Positions 24,093 through 31,857 of a stretch of 64,000 nt of DNA are shown here, piece after piece (within the stretch, counting starts at the first letter, position 1; the number at the start of each line of letters is the position of its first letter). Origin of the DNA: Arthrobacter_B sp038069765 (lineage in GTDB: Bacteria; Actinomycetota; Actinomycetes; Actinomycetales; Micrococcaceae); contig NZ_JBBPFS010000006.1 in NCBI RefSeq assembly GCF_038069765.1, positions 1 to 64,000 on the forward strand. Direction: 5' to 3'. The position numbers and the translations under genes were made by a program. Under the pieces are notes generated by a model. It worked only from the letters and a program-made list of their open reading frames with translations. It was not told where the DNA came from and did not search any database.

Positions 24093-25559
24093 ATGTACGG
24101 ACCTCAGGAGAATCCCAGAAGCTCGCGACCTTCGGGCTCTTTCCCCTTGGTCCCCAAAGTCCCAAGAGGTCAGATCGCCGCCGAGCGGTTGGCAGCAGAA
24201 ACCCCTGACTCTGCGTCCGGATTTATCCGTCCCAGCAATCACGGGGAGCCCGCCGCAGCAGAAAGTGCGCTGCTTGCCGGGCTGATTGATCAGATCCGGG
24301 CGCTGGAGGAACTGAAGGCAGCAGCGTCCGCGGCCCAGGCCAGGGCAACGGCTCTCTTTGACGCGGTGACTCGGCAGGCGCAGGCAGCCGCGGGACTGAA
24401 AGCAGACCAGCTCGGCAAGGGCGTCGGTGCCCAGATCGGCTTCGCCCGCCGCGAGTCACCCAACCGCGGGACCCGGCTGCTGGGGCTGGCACGAATCCTC
24501 ACCGCGGAAATGCCCCATACGCTCCACGCCCTCACGATCGGGGTGATCAGTGAATACCGGGCCACGATCCTGGTCCGGGAGACCGCGTGTCTGTCCCTGG
24601 CCGACCGGCAGCGTGTTGATGAGCTGGTTGCCGGGGATCCGGGTGAGTTGGAGCAGCTCGGGGACCGGCAGCTGATCGCGAAGATCAAGTCCCTGTCCTA
24701 CTCAATGGACCCCCATGCAGTCGTGAAACGGGCTGCGCATGCGGTCTCGGAGCGGTTTGTGTCCTGCCGGCCTGCACCGGACACCATGACGTGGGTGACG
24801 GCCCTGCTGCCGGTCGCCCAGGGGGTGGGCGTGTATGCGGCCCTGACGCGGGAAGCGGACAGGCTCCGGGCAAGCGGGGATCCCCGGTCGAAGGGTCAGA
24901 TCATGGCCGATACGTTCGTGGAACGCACCACCGGGCAGGCTCGGGCGGAGGATGTCCGGGTTGAGGTGCAGCTGATCATGACGGACCGGGCCCTGCTGGC
25001 CGGATCTGCGGAACCGGCTGTCCTGCCCGGCTACGGGGTGGTTCCGGCGCAGTTCGCCCGGGACCTGGTCCGGAACAGGGCAGGTGCGGATGACGTACCT
25101 GATGACGCGCCTCCGGACAAGACCGCCAGAACCTGGCTCCGGCGGCTCTACGCCGCTCCCACCAGCCACCAGCTGGTGGCCATGGACTCCAGAGCCAGGC
25201 TGGTGCCCGAGGGCATGGCCCGGTTCATCGCCGCCCGTGACCAGACCTGCCGGATGCCGTGGTGCGGGGCACCGATCCGGCACTATGACCATGTCCGCCC
25301 CGTCCGTGACGGCGGGACAACCAGCATCGAGAACCTCCAAGGGCTCTGCGAGGCCTGCAACCAGGCCAAGGAAGCGCCCGGCTGGACCACACGCACCGTC
25401 GACGCCCTCCCTGCCGTCGAACCTGCAGCAGCAAGGCCAATCGGCGGACACACGGTGGAGACGCGCACCCCAACGGGCCATTCTTACCGCGCTACTGCTC
25501 CGCCATTGCCGGGAGCCTGTAACACTGCAGGACATCTAAGTTACCGACCAGTAATATAG
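24093..25559 (+). CDS. DUF222/HNH endonuclease (13E12 repeat family)
   Basis: A 488-residue protein of the 13E12 family that is multicopy in many actinobacteria. The DUF222 helical domain (about residues 50-330) contains ALFDAVTRQAQ, ISEYRATILVRETACLSLADRQRVDELV and QIMADTFVERTTGQ. The C-terminal HNH nuclease domain (about 370-430) has CRMPWCGAPIRHYDHVRPVRDGGTTSIENLQGLCEACNQAKE, with the two zinc CxxC-type pairs and the conserved DHVRP and N residues intact. Biological function is unknown; some members are thought to be self-mobilising or defence-related. ATG 24093 was chosen because of the leaderless-type -10 box. The gene's stop overlaps the promoter of the next gene. Confidence 0.92.
   Translation: MYGPQENPRSSRPSGSFPLVPKVPRGQIAAERLAAETPDSASGFIRPSNHGEPAAAESALLAGLIDQIRALEELKAAASAAQARATALFDAVTRQAQAAAGLKADQLGKGVGAQIGFARRESPNRGTRLLGLARILTAEMPHTLHALTIGVISEYRATILVRETACLSLADRQRVDELVAGDPGELEQLGDRQLIAKIKSLSYSMDPHAVVKRAAHAVSERFVSCRPAPDTMTWVTALLPVAQGVGVYAALTREADRLRASGDPRSKGQIMADTFVERTTGQARAEDVRVEVQLIMTDRALLAGSAEPAVLPGYGVVPAQFARDLVRNRAGADDVPDDAPPDKTARTWLRRLYAAPTSHQLVAMDSRARLVPEGMARFIAARDQTCRMPWCGAPIRHYDHVRPVRDGGTTSIENLQGLCEACNQAKEAPGWTTRTVDALPAVEPAAARPIGGHTVETRTPTGHSYRATAPPLPGACNTAGHLSYRPVI
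25541..25554. promoter_or_regulatory. TetR-type operator upstream of the thioesterase
   Basis: TTACCGACCAGTAA has TTAC/GTAA dyad symmetry and overlaps the -10 box of the thioesterase gene. An identical 14-mer, in the same orientation relative to its gene, lies upstream of the giant heptad-repeat gene at 29959-29972. The flanks also agree (ACATCTAA before TTAC on the plus strand in both places). Confidence 0.65.
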
Positions 25560-25564
25560 CGTCC
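25552..25564 (+). promoter_or_regulatory. Candidate leaderless promoter (-10 TAATAT)
   Basis: TAATAT at 25552-25557 lies 7 nt before ATG 25565; its first three bases are the end of the TTAC...GTAA operator. Confidence 0.6.
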
Positions 25565-26113
25565 ATGCACCTTCTCCTTCGTACCCTCCTGGTCCTCTTC
25601 CGCTCCCGCCGGCGACCCAAAATCGGTTTTTTCGACACTTCGTCGCTGCCCATGCGGGTGCTCCCCACAGACATCGACATCGCCATGCACCTCAACAACG
25701 GGATGTATCTGTCGCTGATGGATCTGGGTCGGTTCGACCTCATGGTTCGCAGCGGTTTCTGGGCGGCAATGCGCCGGAACGGCTGGAACCCGGTAGTGGG
25801 CAATGAGACCATCAGCTTCCGCAAATCGCTCGAACTGGGCCAGCGCTACACGATCGAAACCAAGGTCATCGGCTTCGACGAGCGGGCCAGCTACATCGAG
25901 CAGCGGATGGTGGCCGACGGCGAGATCTACGCCCGCGCGTACATCGCCGCGCGCTTCGTTTCCAAGAAGGGCCCGGTGAGCAACGAGGAGATCTTTAAGG
26001 CTGCAGGCGTCCAGCCGCCGGCGGACCTCGAGCTGCCCGAGTGGATTCGACAGTGGCGGGAGGACGGCGCCCTGCCGAGCACGCGCCGTCCGGCTCCCCA
26101 CACCTGGAGCTGA
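25565..26113 (+). CDS. Hotdog-fold thioesterase family protein
   Basis: A 182-residue protein of the 4HBT-like hotdog superfamily, which hydrolyses acyl-CoA or acyl-carrier thioesters. After a short hydrophobic basic N-terminus (MHLLLRTLLVLFRSRRRP) come DTSSLPMRVLPTDIDIAMHLNNGMYLSLMDLGRFDLM, the hotdog helix pattern with the D..HLNNGxYL active-site region, and GNETISFRKSLELGQRYTIETKVIGFDERASYIEQRMV. The group includes eukaryotic THEM6-like and actinobacterial lipid-linked thioesterases. The mRNA appears leaderless, and the promoter overlaps a TetR-type operator shared with the giant heptad-repeat gene, so it may respond to a lipid or fatty-acid signal. Confidence 0.88.
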   Translation: MHLLLRTLLVLFRSRRRPKIGFFDTSSLPMRVLPTDIDIAMHLNNGMYLSLMDLGRFDLMVRSGFWAAMRRNGWNPVVGNETISFRKSLELGQRYTIETKVIGFDERASYIEQRMVADGEIYARAYIAARFVSKKGPVSNEEIFKAAGVQPPADLELPEWIRQWREDGALPSTRRPAPHTWS

Positions 26114-26178
26114 TTCCGGCCCGCAGCATCCGGTGCCCAAAACCGGGTAGACGCATATCGCCCGCCTGCCCGGCGGCG

Positions 26179-26190
26179 TAAATTGGCGCC
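26179..26190 (+). promoter_or_regulatory. Candidate leaderless promoter (-10 TAAATT)
   Basis: TAAATT at 26179-26184 lies 6 nt before ATG 26191. Confidence 0.55.
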
Positions 26191-26817
26191 ATGACACTAT
26201 CCCTCAATATGTTCCTGAGCCTGGACGGGGTGATGCAGGCTCCGGGTTCCGCAGACGAGGACATGTCCGGCGGGTTCGAGCGCGGCGGATGGCTGGTGCC
26301 GCATATGACGACGGACGTGAGCCAAACGGTCACCGGGTGGTTTGCAAAGGGCGACTCGCTGCTTCTCGGGCGGGGCACGTATGAGATGCTGCAACCCTTT
26401 TGGGAACTTGTCACAGATCCGGACGATCCCGTGGCTTACGCCTTCAACCACTTACCCAAGTATCTGGTGTCGTCGACTGTGGTTAGCCCGACGTGGCATA
26501 ACACCAAGGTGTTGGCGGGGGACCTGTTGTCGGCCGTTGCGGGGCTCAGGGGACGCCGCGGGGAAGTGCAGGTCCACGGCAGCTACCGGCTTGCCCGTGC
26601 ACTGCACGACGCAGGGCTGGTGGATGAATACCGGCTGCTCGTATTTCCCGTAGTGGTCGGAGGGGGCAAGCGCCTCTTTGATATGGGGGCCGCTCCGTCG
26701 GGGTTCCGCCTCATTGAATCCGAGACCCTGGACAGCGGAGCCCTGCACCTGCGTCTGCAACCCATCCCTTTTGGTACGGCGGACCATGGGAACGGGCGGA
26801 CCGGGAGGAACACTTAA
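26191..26817 (+). CDS. Dihydrofolate reductase-like (RibD C-terminal) protein
   Basis: A 208-residue protein of the RibD_C/DHFR-fold family that reduces pyrimidine or pteridine-like substrates with NADPH. Motifs are LNMFLSLDGVMQAPGS at the start, GDSLLLGRGTYEMLQPFW near residue 55, KYLVSSTVVSPTWHNTKVL near 91, EVQVHGSYRLARALHDAGLVDEYRLLVFPVVVGGGKRLF near 125-170. Stand-alone members of this family are frequent in actinobacteria and mostly have no known substrate. It is followed by a long bidirectional hairpin before the convergent giant gene. Confidence 0.88.
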   Translation: MTLSLNMFLSLDGVMQAPGSADEDMSGGFERGGWLVPHMTTDVSQTVTGWFAKGDSLLLGRGTYEMLQPFWELVTDPDDPVAYAFNHLPKYLVSSTVVSPTWHNTKVLAGDLLSAVAGLRGRRGEVQVHGSYRLARALHDAGLVDEYRLLVFPVVVGGGKRLFDMGAAPSGFRLIESETLDSGALHLRLQPIPFGTADHGNGRTGRNT

Positions 26818-26853
26818 CTGCTGAGGAAACGCCGGCCCTCCGTGTCGATGAAG

Positions 26854-26911
26854 AGCAGTAAAGATGAAGGGCGGAACCGCTGCTGCGGTTCCGCCCTTCA
26901 TCTTTGCTGCT
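26854..26911. terminator. Long bidirectional terminator hairpin
   Basis: The inner stem has 21 perfect pairs (arms 26860-26880 and 26885-26905, beginning AAAGATGAAGGGCGG) with a TGCT loop, and after one mismatch it continues for 5 more pairs (AGCAG/CTGCT). It separates the convergent reductase and heptad-repeat genes. Confidence 0.93.
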
Positions 26912-26925
26912 GGTGCCGCTGCCGG

Positions 26926-29805
26926 CTAGTACTGCGTCCTGCGTGAGCGCCCGCTGATCAGCATGACCAGGGGAACCATCAGAAGGAGCAGCGGGATGAG
27001 CACTGCCAGGACCTTCGGAGAAGTGACAATCTCACCGGGAGTCATGGCCGAGGTGCTGGCCCGCATGGTGTCTGCACCTTCGGAGATTTCCCCGTTGCCG
27101 CCGTCGAGCGTCTCGGTGCCTTCGGCCAGCTTCTTGTTGCCGTCGGCCAGCTCCGTTGCACCTTCCTTCAGGTCACTGGTTCCGGTGGTGAGCGTCTTGC
27201 CGCCGTCGTCGAGCTTCACGACGCCTTCGGCAAGGCTGCCGCTGCCAGTGACGAGTTTGCTGGTGCCTTCCGACAGTGTGGTGGCACCGGTCGCGAGCTG
27301 GTCATTTCCGTCCGCGAGGGTTGCTGCTCCGGCTTCCAGCGTGCCGAGGCCGGTGGAGAGCGTCTGGGCGCCGGTGGCAAGCTTTGCTGCACCGGTTACC
27401 AGATCGGGAGTCTTGGCAGCCAATTCGGAGGCACCTGCGTTGAGCTTGCCGGCGCCTTCGGCGATGGCGGTATTGCCCGTGGCCAGGGTTCCCGCACCGG
27501 CACGCAGTGTACCGAGCCCGGCGGAAAGCTCTCCGGCTCCCGCAGAGAGAGTCACCGCTCCGGTGTTGAGCGTTCCCGCTCCGGTTGCCAGCTGGCCGGC
27601 ACCAATTTCCAGTGCCTGTGTGCCGGTGGCCAATTCGGAGGCTCCGGTGTTGAGCTGCCCGGCGCCTTCGGCGATGGCCCCGTTGCCCTTGGCCAGATCT
27701 CCGGCTCCGGCACGCAGCGTAGCGAGACCGGTGGACAGATCCGATGCGCCGGTGGAAAGTTCTCCCGCTCCGGCGTTGAGCTTTCCTGCACCTGCGGCAA
27801 TCTGGTCGGCGCCGGCGGCAAGAGCCGGGGTGCCTGCGGCCAGGGTCGCAGCACCGGTCTTCAGGTCTCCGGCACCGGTGGCGAGCTTTTCATTGCCGGC
27901 CGCCAGAGTGCTGGAGCCGGTTTCCAAGGCGCCGGTTCCGGCAGCCAGTTCGCCAATTCCGCTCTCCAGGCTGCCCGTTCCGTCCAGGACCTGCTGGGCG
28001 CCGCCCTGAAGTTTCAGGGCTCCTTCTGCAAGAGCTGCGGCACCGCCGGCAACTCCTGCCGCACCGTTGCGCAGACCCGGTTCTTCAGCAGTTCCCTGAC
28101 CGTCGAAACCGGCCTTGATCGTCAGGATTCCACCGTTGAGTGCTTCTGCTCCGTCAGCAACCTGCACACCGCCGTCCTTGACCAACGGGACGCCTGCGGC
28201 AAGGGCTGTTGCCCCGGCGCCGGCAGTGACAGCGCCGGCCCGGACGGTTTCCAGCCCGTCCTTGAGCTGGGTGTTGTAGCTGTTGCTGAAGTTCGTGGCT
28301 CCTGCAGCGATGGTGTCTACACCGTCTCTGGTGCCGACGGCCTGCGCCGTGACGGCGGCAAGGCGTTCCTGGAGTTCAGCATCGGTGAGGGCCGCGGCGT
28401 CATTCTGCAGCGCCTGCAGCTTTGCCACCATGTCGGCAGCGGCCGCTGAAGCATTTCCTGCACCCGTGGCCACCGTGTCGGCGCCCAGGGTAAGCCCGGC
28501 TGCGCCACCGTTTACCAGTGGAATTCCGGCGGAAAGCGCCAAAGCCCCCTCTGAAAGCTGCGGCCCGCCGTTGACCAGGGCATTGATGCCGTTCGAGAGG
28601 TTCCGTGCACCGGTGGCGAGTTCAGCAGAGCCGGCAGCAGCATCGTTGACGCCGTCCCCCAGCTGCTCGGCACCGGCGTTGACCCGGTTGGCGCCGGCCA
28701 CGAGGTCCTTGGTGCCCTGAACTGCAGCTCCGGTCCCCTCGTGAAGCGTGGCAGCACCGATCCGAAGGTCTCCGGCACCCTTGGCCAGCTTGGAGACGCC
28801 GGCATTTACGCCGGCAGCACCGGCGGCTACCTGTGATGCTCCAGCGTTCGCCGTGTCGGCGCCGGTCTTCAGCTCACCGGTTCCGGCGGCAATCTGCTGG
28901 GCTCCGGCGTCGGCGTTCTGGGCGCCCGCGGCAAGAGCAGTGCTGCCGTCGTTGAGCCCTTTCGCTCCGACAGCAAGCTCGCCTGCTCCGGCAGAGATCT
29001 GATCGGCGCCGGTCTTGGCGCTTCCGGCTCCGGTGTTCAGCAAGTCCGCTCCGGCTTTCGCATCATTGGCTCCGGACCGCAGTACTCCGGCACCAGCGGC
29101 AAGCTTGCCGGCGCCCTCGTTGGCAGCCTTCGAGCCGTCCCGGAGCTTGAGACCGCCGTCGTTCAGCTCCTTCGCTCCGCCGGCGATTTGATCGGCACCG
29201 TTCCGAAGGGCCAGTCCTCCGTCGTTAAGCTGTCCCGCACCGGCGTTCAGTGTCTTGGCACCTTCGGCGGCACTCAGCGCGCCCGTGTTCAAGTCCCCGG
29301 AGCCGACAGCAAGCTGGCCGGCGCCGTCGGAGGCCCGCACTGCCCCGTCGCGGAGCTGGATGCCGCCGGTGGCAAGCTGACCGGCACCGGCATTGGCCGT
29401 TCCTGCACCGGTGGCGAGTTTGAGCGCACCCTCGGATGCGGAATCGGCGCCGGTCTGCAGCTTCAAGGCGCCCTCGTCCAGGGAAACCGCGCCGTCCTTC
29501 AGCGATGTCGCACCGGTTTTGGCGGAGGCAATGCCCTTGGCCAGCGTGTTCGCTCCGGCGTCGACCTTTTCGCTGCCGGCCGCAACCTTGTCCGCGCCGT
29601 CGCGGGCCTTGGCCGCCCCGTCCCTCAGGTCACCCGCGCCTGTGGACGCCTTCGTGGCGCCCTCGCTGAGCTGGCTGGCTCCGGCTGCAACGCGGCTGCT
29701 GAAAAGAACAAAAAAGGCGAGAAGGAGTATGAGGAACAAAGCTAGAAGAGCTGTCAGGAGAGTATGCGGCCGGGATCCAGCCCGGCCGGACGGAGAACTC
29801 GTCAT
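26926..29805 (-). CDS. Giant heptad-repeat membrane-anchored protein (YhgE/Pip-like repeat)
   Basis: A 959-residue protein. One membrane helix lies at about residues 15-38 (TLLTALLALFLILLLAFFVLF) and one near the C-terminus at about 930-950 (KVLAVLIPLLLLMVPLVMLIS). Nearly everything between consists of more than 100 seven-residue repeats of the form GAxxLxx (for example GAGKLNA, GASELAT, GATTLSE). The repeats are interrupted near residues 450-530 by a helical non-repeat stretch (MVAKLQALQNDAAALTDAELQERLAAV) and near 570-600 (IKAGFDGQGTAEEPGLRNG). Such repeats occur in the ectodomain of YhgE/Pip proteins, but those end in an ABC-2-like multi-helix membrane domain that is absent here. The predicted topology is an outside domain tethered at both ends. 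No cysteines or enzymatic motifs are visible. A TetR-type operator lies upstream. Confidence 0.85.
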   Translation of the reverse strand: MTSSPSGRAGSRPHTLLTALLALFLILLLAFFVLFSSRVAAGASQLSEGATKASTGAGDLRDGAAKARDGADKVAAGSEKVDAGANTLAKGIASAKTGATSLKDGAVSLDEGALKLQTGADSASEGALKLATGAGTANAGAGQLATGGIQLRDGAVRASDGAGQLAVGSGDLNTGALSAAEGAKTLNAGAGQLNDGGLALRNGADQIAGGAKELNDGGLKLRDGSKAANEGAGKLAAGAGVLRSGANDAKAGADLLNTGAGSAKTGADQISAGAGELAVGAKGLNDGSTALAAGAQNADAGAQQIAAGTGELKTGADTANAGASQVAAGAAGVNAGVSKLAKGAGDLRIGAATLHEGTGAAVQGTKDLVAGANRVNAGAEQLGDGVNDAAAGSAELATGARNLSNGINALVNGGPQLSEGALALSAGIPLVNGGAAGLTLGADTVATGAGNASAAAADMVAKLQALQNDAAALTDAELQERLAAVTAQAVGTRDGVDTIAAGATNFSNSYNTQLKDGLETVRAGAVTAGAGATALAAGVPLVKDGGVQVADGAEALNGGILTIKAGFDGQGTAEEPGLRNGAAGVAGGAAALAEGALKLQGGAQQVLDGTGSLESGIGELAAGTGALETGSSTLAAGNEKLATGAGDLKTGAATLAAGTPALAAGADQIAAGAGKLNAGAGELSTGASDLSTGLATLRAGAGDLAKGNGAIAEGAGQLNTGASELATGTQALEIGAGQLATGAGTLNTGAVTLSAGAGELSAGLGTLRAGAGTLATGNTAIAEGAGKLNAGASELAAKTPDLVTGAAKLATGAQTLSTGLGTLEAGAATLADGNDQLATGATTLSEGTSKLVTGSGSLAEGVVKLDDGGKTLTTGTSDLKEGATELADGNKKLAEGTETLDGGNGEISEGADTMRASTSAMTPGEIVTSPKVLAVLIPLLLLMVPLVMLISGRSRRTQY
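27420..27722. repeat. Internal 210-bp-offset duplication in the heptad gene
   Basis: The stretches 27420-27512 and 27630-27722 are near-identical with an offset of exactly 210 bp, equal to ten heptads. At protein level GLGTLRAGAGTLATGN repeats GLATLRAGAGDLAKGN after 70 residues. This shows recent expansion of the repeat array by tandem duplication. Confidence 0.8.
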
Positions 29806-30135
29806 TGAAATTCCTTTTTCTGGTCATAGTCCGGTCCCGCGACCGGCTGGGTGCGAGGGGCGCCGGTGGGCTCCCGCTCTCAGTGGTGCCGGACCGAAAG
29901 CGCCTCTGCTCTGATGACGAATTCCCCCGACATAAGTGTGATGTCTGTTACATCTAACTTACTGGTCGGTAACAAAGCAAGGATTTTAGAAAATAAGTTA
30001 CCCGCGAGTAGGTTGCGGTCGCGGCGAAATTCAGTTAATGGCCCCGGCGTGTCCGGATGACGACTGCGGCGCCATGGTGAATGCTGGCGGCAATGGCAGT
30101 TTGCAGGCGCTTCACCATGGACCAGGGAGTTATGG
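29806..30135. promoter_or_regulatory. Divergent regulatory region with operator-like sites
   Basis: The 330-bp region between the heptad-repeat gene (minus) and the MFS gene (plus) has no gene. It holds TTACTGGTCGGTAA at 29959-29972, a weaker relative TTACCCGCGAGTAG at 29998-30011 and a GATGT/ACATC dyad at 29940-29954. The stretch around 29930-30010 is clearly more AT-rich than the surroundings, as expected of promoter DNA. Confidence 0.6.
29959..29972 (-). promoter_or_regulatory. TetR-type operator upstream of the heptad-repeat gene
   Basis: TTACTGGTCGGTAA on the plus strand reads TTACCGACCAGTAA on the strand of the heptad-repeat gene, identical to the site overlapping the thioesterase promoter at 25541-25554. 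Two identical 14-mers with dyad symmetry in matching orientation suggest one shared repressor. Confidence 0.65.
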
Positions 30136-31536
30136 ATGAGCTGGCTTGACCGTGAAAACACCATCGCACCGCCCGGTTTCAACCGCTGGCTAATCCCGCC
30201 CGCAGCATTGGCGGTCCACCTCTGTATCGGCCAGGTCTATGCCACGAGCGTGTACAAGAACGCACTGGTGGAACATTTTGACGCCAGCCTCACGCAGATC
30301 GGCATCATTTTTTCGGTCGCCATCGTGATGCTGGGTCTCTCTGCCGCGGTCATGGGAACCTGGGTGGACCGCAACGGCCCGCGCAAAGCGATGTTTGTTT
30401 CCGCGGTTTTCTGGACGGGCGGCTTCCTTGTTGGCGCCGCCGGAATTTTCACCGACCAGCTATGGCTCCTTTACCTCGGCTACGGAGTAATTGGCGGCAT
30501 CGGACTCGGCATCGGGTACATTTCTCCGGTCTCCACCCTGATCAAGTGGTTCCCCGACCGGCCCGGCCTGGCCACCGGAATGGCCATCATGGGCTTCGGC
30601 GGCGGTGCGCTGATCGCCAGCCCGCTCTCCTCGGCGCTGCTGACCTTCTACGATCCCGACTTTGGCACCGCGGGAGGCGAGGCAGGACAGGCAGTGGGCA
30701 AGCTGTTCCTCACTCTCGCAGCGGTCTATCTCGTTTATATGCTCTATGGCGCATGGACCATTAGGGTTCCTGCGGACGGCTGGCACCCCGAGGGATTCGA
30801 TCCGGCCGCAGTGGCAAGCAAATCCCTGGTCACTACCAATCACGTCTCGGCTGCCAACGCCATTAAGACCCGTCAGTTCTGGCTGGTGTGGATTGTCCTT
30901 TTCTGCAACGTGACGGCGGGCATCGGCATCCTGGAACAGGCCGCGCCGATGATCCAGGACTTCTTCCGCCAGCCCGACGGCGTCTCCCTGGTCAGCGCCG
31001 CGGTGGCCGGCGGCTTCGTGGGGCTGCTCTCGATCGGCAACATGGGCGGACGCTTTGTCTGGTCCGCGACCTCGGACGTGATCGGCCGCAAACGCATCTA
31101 CATGGTCTACCTGGGCGCCGGAGCGGTGCTGTATCTGATGCTGGCTCTGTTCGGAAACGTCTCAACAATCCTTTACGTCCTGCTGGCCTTCGTGATCCTG
31201 TCGTTTTACGGCGGAGGCTTCGCCACGGTGCCGGCCTATCTGCGGGACCTCTTCGGCACCTATCAGGTGGGCGCCATTCACGGCCGCCTGCTGACGGCCT
31301 GGTCCGCCGCCGGCATTGCCGGGCCGCTGATCGTGAACTCCTTCCTGGATGCCCAGGGAACTCCCGGCGAACTGGACGCCGGCGCATATCAGCCGGCGCT
31401 GCTGACAATGGTCGCCCTCCTGGTCATCGGTTTTATCGCCAACCTGCTGGTCCGCCCGGTTGACGCGAAGCACCACGAACCGCAGGCAAAAACCGATCCG
31501 GAGACCGCAACCGAATTGGAGGATGAGCACAAATGA
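30136..31536 (+). CDS. OFA-type MFS transporter (large subunit)
   Basis: A 466-residue, 12-helix major facilitator of the oxalate/formate antiporter (OFA) family, whose characterised members move oxalate, formate, pyruvate or lactate. Motifs are NRWLIPPAALAVHLCIGQVYATSVYKN in helix 1, MGTWVDRNGPRKAMF (loop 2-3 motif), GIGLGIGYISPVSTLIKWFPDRPGLATGMAIMGFGGGALIASPL typical of OFA proteins, and the second-half loop FVWSATSDVIGRKRIYM. Its stop codon overlaps the start of a 36-residue single-helix protein, the small subunit that accompanies this transporter group. Substrate not predictable. Confidence 0.9.
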   Translation: MSWLDRENTIAPPGFNRWLIPPAALAVHLCIGQVYATSVYKNALVEHFDASLTQIGIIFSVAIVMLGLSAAVMGTWVDRNGPRKAMFVSAVFWTGGFLVGAAGIFTDQLWLLYLGYGVIGGIGLGIGYISPVSTLIKWFPDRPGLATGMAIMGFGGGALIASPLSSALLTFYDPDFGTAGGEAGQAVGKLFLTLAAVYLVYMLYGAWTIRVPADGWHPEGFDPAAVASKSLVTTNHVSAANAIKTRQFWLVWIVLFCNVTAGIGILEQAAPMIQDFFRQPDGVSLVSAAVAGGFVGLLSIGNMGGRFVWSATSDVIGRKRIYMVYLGAGAVLYLMLALFGNVSTILYVLLAFVILSFYGGGFATVPAYLRDLFGTYQVGAIHGRLLTAWSAAGIAGPLIVNSFLDAQGTPGELDAGAYQPALLTMVALLVIGFIANLLVRPVDAKHHEPQAKTDPETATELEDEHK

Positions 31537-31643
31537 AAAAATCCACGAATGTACGGGTAGCGGTGAGCTGGCTGCTGGTGGGCGTGCCGCTGGGGTACGG
31601 CGTCTTCCAGACCCTCTCCCGGGCGGCGGCCCTGTTTGGCTGA
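31533..31643 (+). CDS. MFS transporter small subunit (36 aa)
   Basis: A 36-residue protein with one membrane helix: basic start MKKSTNVRVA, helix VSWLLVGVPLGYGVFQTL and tail SRAAALFG. The ATG overlaps the stop of the MFS gene (ATGA) and GGAGG at 31518-31522 is its ribosome-binding site. Tiny proteins of the form (x)SWLLVGVPLxYGVxxTL are found directly after OFA-type MFS genes in actinobacteria and other bacteria and are annotated as MFS transporter small subunits. Expression and function as a subunit are inferred from this context; it is shorter than usual gene-finding limits. Confidence 0.82.
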   Translation: MKKSTNVRVAVSWLLVGVPLGYGVFQTLSRAAALFG

Positions 31644-31683
31644 TGCCCGTGCCCTGCGGCCCCAAAGCCGGAGCCTCCCGCTC

Positions 31684-31733
31684 CGCCAGCCCCGTAGTCC
31701 AGCCAGCCCCGTAGCCCAGCCAACCCCGCAGTC
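31684..31733. repeat. Three tandem 17-bp repeats
   Basis: Copies of ccagccccgtagt-type units (consensus cagccagccccgtagtc) follow one another with few changes between the MFS small subunit and the alcohol dehydrogenase gene. No coding role. Confidence 0.7.
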
Positions 31734-31857
31734 CGGAAGCCGGGCAGGTGGTGCGGGGGCTGTGCAACCAACTGATGAGTGCAACGATTAAAGCGCCACA
31801 GCCATCCACCCACACCGGTCGGACCAGTGTCTCCGGCACGGAGAGCAGGAGTTTGCC

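Noticed and set aside
26963..28009. A 348-residue plus-strand frame of Ala/Pro/Ser repeats
   Set aside because: It is the reverse-strand reading of the heptad-repeat array and is open only because the repeats are low in stops.
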